A stretch of DNA of 7,533 bases, taken from NCBI GenBank assembly GCA_041674345.1, contig JBAYVY010000177.1:1-7533 (forward strand), read 5' to 3'. This DNA is from JBAYVY01 sp041674345. GTDB taxonomy: Bacteria; Planctomycetota; Phycisphaerae; Phycisphaerales; Zrk34. Every line of letters begins with the position of its first letter. Position 1 is the first letter of the stretch. This document shows positions 5,254-7,533 of the stretch, one piece after another. The notes below the pieces were generated by a model. It had not been told where the DNA came from. It made no database searches and was given only the letters and a program-made list of their open reading frames with translations. A program made the translations under genes and the position numbers.

Positions 5254-5469
5254 TCAATCCAGATGCGTGCGTTTGGCGTTTTTGAAAGTGATCGCCGCCG
5301 CGCCGAAAATCAGCACGAACGCGATCAGATAAGCGTACCAAAGGGGGCTGGCCGAACCGGGCAAAGGTTTCTTCTCAGGAAGAGCCGCCCACGCGACCCC
5401 GCCCCCGCCGATCAGCCAGCTCGTGAGGGCGACGATAACAATGCCTAATCGTTTCATGCTCCGAATCAT
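5254..5469 (-). CDS. Small membrane protein with signal peptide, unknown function
   Basis: This 71-residue protein is not recognised. Residues 1-28 are a basic start plus a hydrophobic stretch ending AWA, a good signal-peptidase site before ALPEKKPLPG. A second hydrophobic segment (PLWYAYLIAFVLIFGAAAI, about 44-62) would span the membrane, leaving a short basic tail KNAKRTHLD in the cytoplasm. The mature protein would expose only about 15 residues outside. The start at 5469 is preferred to the in-frame ATG at 5457 because AAGG lies 8 nt before the first, while GGAG is too close to the second. It is the first of three small envelope genes in the same direction, which suggests a shared process at the membrane. 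Confidence 0.7.
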   Translation of the reverse strand: MIRSMKRLGIVIVALTSWLIGGGGVAWAALPEKKPLPGSASPLWYAYLIAFVLIFGAAAITFKNAKRTHLD

Positions 5470-5538
5470 ACGACGCGCCTTGGTGACTGTAAACCGTCCG
5501 ACATGTTAGACGCCGCGAAAGGGCGGAAAGTTTCACGG

Positions 5539-6063
5539 TCATTGCCACATTCCCGGCGTGACCAGCCACAGCAGCTTCGCGCACGGTTCGCCCCAACGGA
5601 TCGGCCCGGTCGTTTCCACGCACGCCGCTCCCGCTTTTTTCAGTTCCAACCGCTCCAGCGTTTGCCCGGTCAGCAACATCTCGATCGCTTCGCTCAAATC
5701 CGGCTCATGACCCACCACCACACAAGCCCCGGCCCCCGGAACCCCCGGAACCCCCGGAAGTTCTGATGAACCGGATCGTTGCAACTCGGCCAGCACTTCG
5801 ATCATACTTTCCGCACGGCCCGCTCCCAGCGCGTTCACGATCCGCGGTTCGACGCGCATCTGCCGACCGAGCAGGTCGGCGGTTTGCCTCGCCCGCAACT
5901 TCGGACTGGTGAGGATGACCGCCGGTGAGTCGATGAGTTTCGCCAGTCCCGCCGCGACGCGTTTTGTTTTTTCAATACCCGCAACGGTCAGCGGCCTGTC
6001 CGCCTCGGACTGATGGTCCAACCGATCCGCAGCGATGCCGTGACGAAAGAAGATGATCCGCAT
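5539..6063 (-). CDS. SixA-like histidine phosphatase
   Basis: This 174-residue member of the histidine phosphatase superfamily has the length and motifs of the SixA branch, which removes phosphate from phosphohistidine; the actual substrate here is unknown. The RHG motif with nucleophile H8 is at 7-9, R57 lies in the SPKLRARQTA motif (53-62), and the second catalytic histidine H119 lies in VVVGHEPDLSE. An insert-like stretch LPGVPGVPGAG (102-112) precedes that motif and is encoded by three 9-nt CCCCCGGAA repeats, which keep frame. The start at 6063 is chosen because MRIIFFRHG is the usual N-terminus and a TACACT -10-like box ends 6 nt upstream. The ATG at 6102 would add 13 residues encoded partly by a palindrome. 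Confidence 0.88.
   Translation of the reverse strand: MRIIFFRHGIAADRLDHQSEADRPLTVAGIEKTKRVAAGLAKLIDSPAVILTSPKLRARQTADLLGRQMRVEPRIVNALGAGRAESMIEVLAELQRSGSSELPGVPGVPGAGACVVVGHEPDLSEAIEMLLTGQTLERLELKKAGAACVETTGPIRWGEPCAKLLWLVTPGMWQ
5733..5759. repeat. Three in-frame 9-nt repeats (CCCCCGGAA) in the phosphatase gene
   Basis: Perfect units lie at 5733-5741, 5742-5750 and 5751-5759. Each encodes three residues of the PGV series in the phosphatase. The bases 5750-5763 also match 550-563 in pdxA for 14 nt, and the reverse complement is repeated at 5179-5209. Confidence 0.9.
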
Positions 6064-6069
6064 GGCAGC

Positions 6070-6075
6070 AGTGTA
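6070..6075 (-). promoter_or_regulatory. -10-like box (TACACT) for the phosphatase gene
   Basis: On the minus strand TACACT ends 6 nt before the ATG at 6063, giving a leaderless mRNA. No Shine-Dalgarno and no clear -35 are visible. Confidence 0.4.
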
Positions 6076-6092
6076 ACGCGCACCAGGTGCGG

Positions 6093-6107
6093 CCCGCTTC
6101 AAGCGGG
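6093..6107. repeat. Short palindrome between the phosphatase and the 198-residue gene
   Basis: CCCGCTT (6093-6099) and AAGCGGG (6101-6107) are complementary around a single C. A weaker outer match extends it on both sides. The CTT/AAG centre recalls the palindrome at 2877-2904. It lies in the 57-bp gap between the two genes and may be a hairpin at the end of the upstream transcript. Confidence 0.6.
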
Positions 6108-6120
6108 ATGCGCCGACGAT

Positions 6121-6717
6121 TCACGGCATCTGATACATGCCCTGGCCCACGGATTTGAGCCGGCCTCGTTTGACCAGTTCCTGCCACACGGCCGGCGGGA
6201 ACTCGCGCGGAGCGGTGACGGCGTTGATCGACGACTCTTTGCCGCGTGTCGTGTATCGCCCCCCCAGGCCCGACACGTCATCCAGTTTCGTCGATTTGAT
6301 CTTCTTTTTGAACGCGGTCATGGCTCGCTTGAGTTGCTCTTCATCAAACGCGGCGGCATGGCCGGGGCTGGTTGCCGGAACCCGGGGCGGCGCTTCGCTC
6401 TGCCCCGGCTTGTCTGCGCAAGTTTCCGGGGGTTTCACCGCTTTCGGCGCGATGCCGCCGGCGTCGAGTTCCTTGACCAGCCCGGCGAGCAGTTCGACAT
6501 TGCGTTGATCGCAGATGTGTTGAACTCGGTCGGTCGGCACACCGGCGCTGAGCAGGGCGGTTTGAAGTTTCGCCCACATCTTCCCGGCTTTCTCGGCGTT
6601 TTCGCACAGCCAGAGATCGGACACCATCTCAGACAACTTCTGCGTGATGATGGTGTCGCGGTTTTCGTAGTAGTTGTTAATGACTTTCTTCTGATAGGCG
6701 GAGTAATCTTTGCTCAT
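6121..6717 (-). CDS. Conserved-looking two-domain protein, unknown function
   Basis: This 198-residue soluble protein is not recognised. Residues 1-86 are rich in helix-forming sequence (MSKDYSAYQKKVINNYYENR at the start, then MWAKLQTALLSAG and NVELLAGLVKELDAG). Residues 88-122 are a proline, alanine and lysine-rich linker. Residues 124-198 form a second basic segment (EEQLKRAMTAFKKKIKSTKL) ending GRLKSVGQGMYQMP. No membrane segment or signal peptide is present. Within the linker, KPGQSEAPPRVP (103-114) is encoded by a 36-nt element whose halves also occur in bioB. The two-domain layout with an insert in the linker suggests the element settled where it does little harm. The ATG at 6717 follows TAAGAT by 6 nt without a Shine-Dalgarno, fitting a leaderless start. 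It is divergent from the permease gene. Confidence 0.75.
   Translation of the reverse strand: MSKDYSAYQKKVINNYYENRDTIITQKLSEMVSDLWLCENAEKAGKMWAKLQTALLSAGVPTDRVQHICDQRNVELLAGLVKELDAGGIAPKAVKPPETCADKPGQSEAPPRVPATSPGHAAAFDEEQLKRAMTAFKKKIKSTKLDDVSGLGGRYTTRGKESSINAVTAPREFPPAVWQELVKRGRLKSVGQGMYQMP
6377..6412. repeat. 36-nt dispersed palindromic repeat in the 198-residue gene
   Basis: AACCCGGGGC (6379-6388) and GCCCCGGCTT (6402-6411) pair at 9 of 10 positions. Inside, GCG and CGC may pair around CTT. The 36 nt equal 12 codons, so the frame is kept. Both halves recur exactly in bioB (3280-3297 and 3314-3331). Confidence 0.9.
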
Positions 6718-6723
6718 GGCGAT

Positions 6724-6753
6724 ATCTTACCGGGAGAAATACGAATGGCGAAA
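6724..6753 (-). promoter_or_regulatory. Probable promoter of the 198-residue gene
   Basis: On the minus strand TAAGAT (6729-6724) ends 6 nt before the ATG at 6717. A weak -35 (TTTCGC, 6753-6748) lies 18 nt upstream. No Shine-Dalgarno is present, so the mRNA is probably leaderless. Confidence 0.45.
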
Positions 6754-6804
6754 CTCAAACCCACCGAAACAGAGCCGACATCGTTCCTGTTCATGGGGCA
6801 TTGA
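6745..6804 (+). CDS. Possible 19-residue small ORF
   Basis: ATG at 6745 is preceded by GGGAG with 8 nt spacing, a good Shine-Dalgarno. It encodes MAKLKPTETEPTSFLFMGH and then stops at 6802-6804. It lies in the divergent intergenic region and has no recognised family. It may be a real small peptide, the remnant of a truncated gene, or chance. It overlaps the -35 area of the minus-strand promoter. Confidence 0.3.
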   Translation: MAKLKPTETEPTSFLFMGH

Positions 6805-6814
6805 AATTTCCTGG

Positions 6815-6842
6815 GTCATTCGTCATTGGTGTTGGGTGATTT
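6815..6842. repeat. Degenerate heptamer series upstream of the permease
   Basis: Successive units GTCATTC, GTCATTG, GTGTTGG and GTGATTT share a G-T/TT pattern with 7-nt spacing. They resemble, in degraded form, the heptamer arrays elsewhere in the window and overlap the -35 region of the permease promoter. Confidence 0.4.
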
Positions 6843-6855
6843 CCTTCCCTATACT
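6826..6855 (+). promoter_or_regulatory. Probable permease promoter
   Basis: TTGGTG (6826-6831) and TATACT (6850-6855) are separated by 18 nt and are the best promoter match in the window. The -10 ends 7 nt before the ATG at 6863, so transcription would start at the start codon. No Shine-Dalgarno lies between them. Confidence 0.6.
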
Positions 6856-6862
6856 CGCCCCC

Positions 6863-7533
6863 ATGTCCCTCACTCCCGTCGAGTTCGTCATCATCGCGTT
6901 CCTCGGCTCCGTTCTCGCCGGGCTGCTCGGCTCGCTGCTGGGCCTGGGCGGAGGCATCATCGTCATTCCCCTGCTCACGCTGGGCCTGGGCGTCGATATC
7001 CGTTACGCCATCGGCGCTTCCATCGTCGCCGTCATCGCCACCAGCAGCGGCGCGGGGGCCGCCTACGTCCGCGATCATATCTCCAACATCAAACTCGGCA
7101 TGTTCCTCGAAGTCGCCACCACGCTCGGCGCGATCTCCGGCGCCTTCGCCGCCGGTTTCATCGGCGGCGACCGGCTCTACGTCATCTTCGCCGCCGTCAT
7201 GATCTACACCGCGCTCATGATGCTTCGCAGCCCCGGCGATCACCTGCCCCGCAAGATCAAACCCGATGCCCTGGCCGACCGTCTCCAACTCCACGCCGCC
7301 TTCCACGACAAGTCCCTTGGCCGCGAGGTGTCCTATCGGGTCACACGCTCCAAAGTCGGACTGGTCGTCAGCTACATCGCCGGCATGGTCAGCGGATTGC
7401 TCGGCGTGGGCGGCGGCGTCATGAAAGTCCCCGCCATGAATCTCATCATGAACGTCCCCCTCAAAGCCGCCACCGCCACCAGCAATTTCATGATCGGCGT
7501 CACCGCCGCCGCTTCCGCCGGTGTCTATTTCTC
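6863..7533 (+). CDS. TauE/SafE-family membrane permease (3' end outside the window)
   Basis: The first 223 residues of a polytopic inner-membrane protein are present. The family exports sulfite, sulfoacetate or related organosulfur anions; the substrate cannot be read from the sequence. The two glycine-rich repeat motifs of the family are present: GLLGSLLGLGGGIIVIPLL (residues 21-39) and a second GMVSGLLGVGGGVMKVPAM near 175-193. Each starts one half of the internally duplicated fold. Hydrophobic segments follow, at IRYAIGASIVAVIATSSGAG, FLEVATTLGAISGAFAAGFI and LYVIFAAVMIYTALMML, separated by a charged cytoplasmic loop (about 127-163). ATG 6863 is chosen because hydrophobic family-like sequence begins at once and TATACT lies 7 nt upstream. 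Codons strongly prefer C at the third position, unlike the + strand TA module. The frame is open at the window edge. Confidence 0.9.
   Translation, partial: MSLTPVEFVIIAFLGSVLAGLLGSLLGLGGGIIVIPLLTLGLGVDIRYAIGASIVAVIATSSGAGAAYVRDHISNIKLGMFLEVATTLGAISGAFAAGFIGGDRLYVIFAAVMIYTALMMLRSPGDHLPRKIKPDALADRLQLHAAFHDKSLGREVSYRVTRSKVGLVVSYIAGMVSGLLGVGGGVMKVPAMNLIMNVPLKAATATSNFMIGVTAAASAGVYF

Noticed and set aside
5168..5341. Upstream start for the small gene that begins at 5167
   Set aside because: The extension runs through the 9-nt repeat and has no Shine-Dalgarno, whereas GGAAGGAG lies just before 5167.
6791..7306. Acidic minus-strand open frame of 171 codons
   Set aside because: It is antisense to the permease. 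Its D, G, E and A-rich composition mirrors the C-ending codons of the real gene.

Overview
The window is GC-rich and gene-dense and comes from a bacterial chromosome. The dispersed short palindromes and heptanucleotide repeats, the mix of leaderless and Shine-Dalgarno-led genes, and a biotin synthase with added low-complexity ends suggest Planctomycetota, perhaps a Phycisphaerae-like lineage. That assignment is inference from style, not from a marker gene.

Layout, left to right. A short unassigned stretch (1-186) precedes pdxA (vitamin B6 synthesis, 187-1218, +). A hairpin-forming AT-rich repeat follows, then a 76-bp block that duplicates the 3' end of the ketosynthase gene further right. Next is a two-gene module on the + strand: a DUF4258 protein and a YgiT-type zinc-finger protein, an arrangement typical of toxin-antitoxin pairs. 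The second copy of the 76-bp block is the real 3' end of a FabF-like ketosynthase (3184-1946, -). The ketosynthase sits 8 nt downstream of bioB (biotin synthase, 4386-3193, -). Upstream of bioB on the - strand are three small membrane or secreted proteins of unknown function (5469-4453), two of which look like paralogues. Then come a SixA-like histidine phosphatase (6063-5539, -) and an unrecognised 198-residue protein (6717-6121, -). A divergent TauE/SafE-family permease (6863 to the window end, +) is cut by the window edge.

Two patterns stand out. First, the DUF4258/YgiT module lies exactly between two identical 76-bp copies of the ketosynthase 3' end, and the distal copy gives the gene a new stop codon. 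It looks like an insertion that rebuilt the gene it entered, and recombination between the copies would remove it. Second, at least four genes (ketosynthase, bioB, the phosphatase and the 198-residue gene) carry palindromic or tandem short repeats inside their reading frames, in linkers or at the termini. Several of these recur elsewhere in the window. This resembles the coding-tolerated palindromic elements known from Rickettsia, but the sequences are different.

Regulation: five genes that begin transcription units (pdxA, DUF4258, the phosphatase, the 198-residue gene and the permease) have a TAnnnT -10-like hexamer ending 6-7 nt before the start codon and no Shine-Dalgarno sequence, as expected of leaderless mRNAs. 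The YgiT gene, bioB and the three small genes instead have clear Shine-Dalgarno sequences. Functionally the window combines two cofactor pathways (pyridoxal phosphate and biotin), a condensing enzyme, a probable sulfite or organosulfonate exporter and small envelope proteins; no single pathway unites them.
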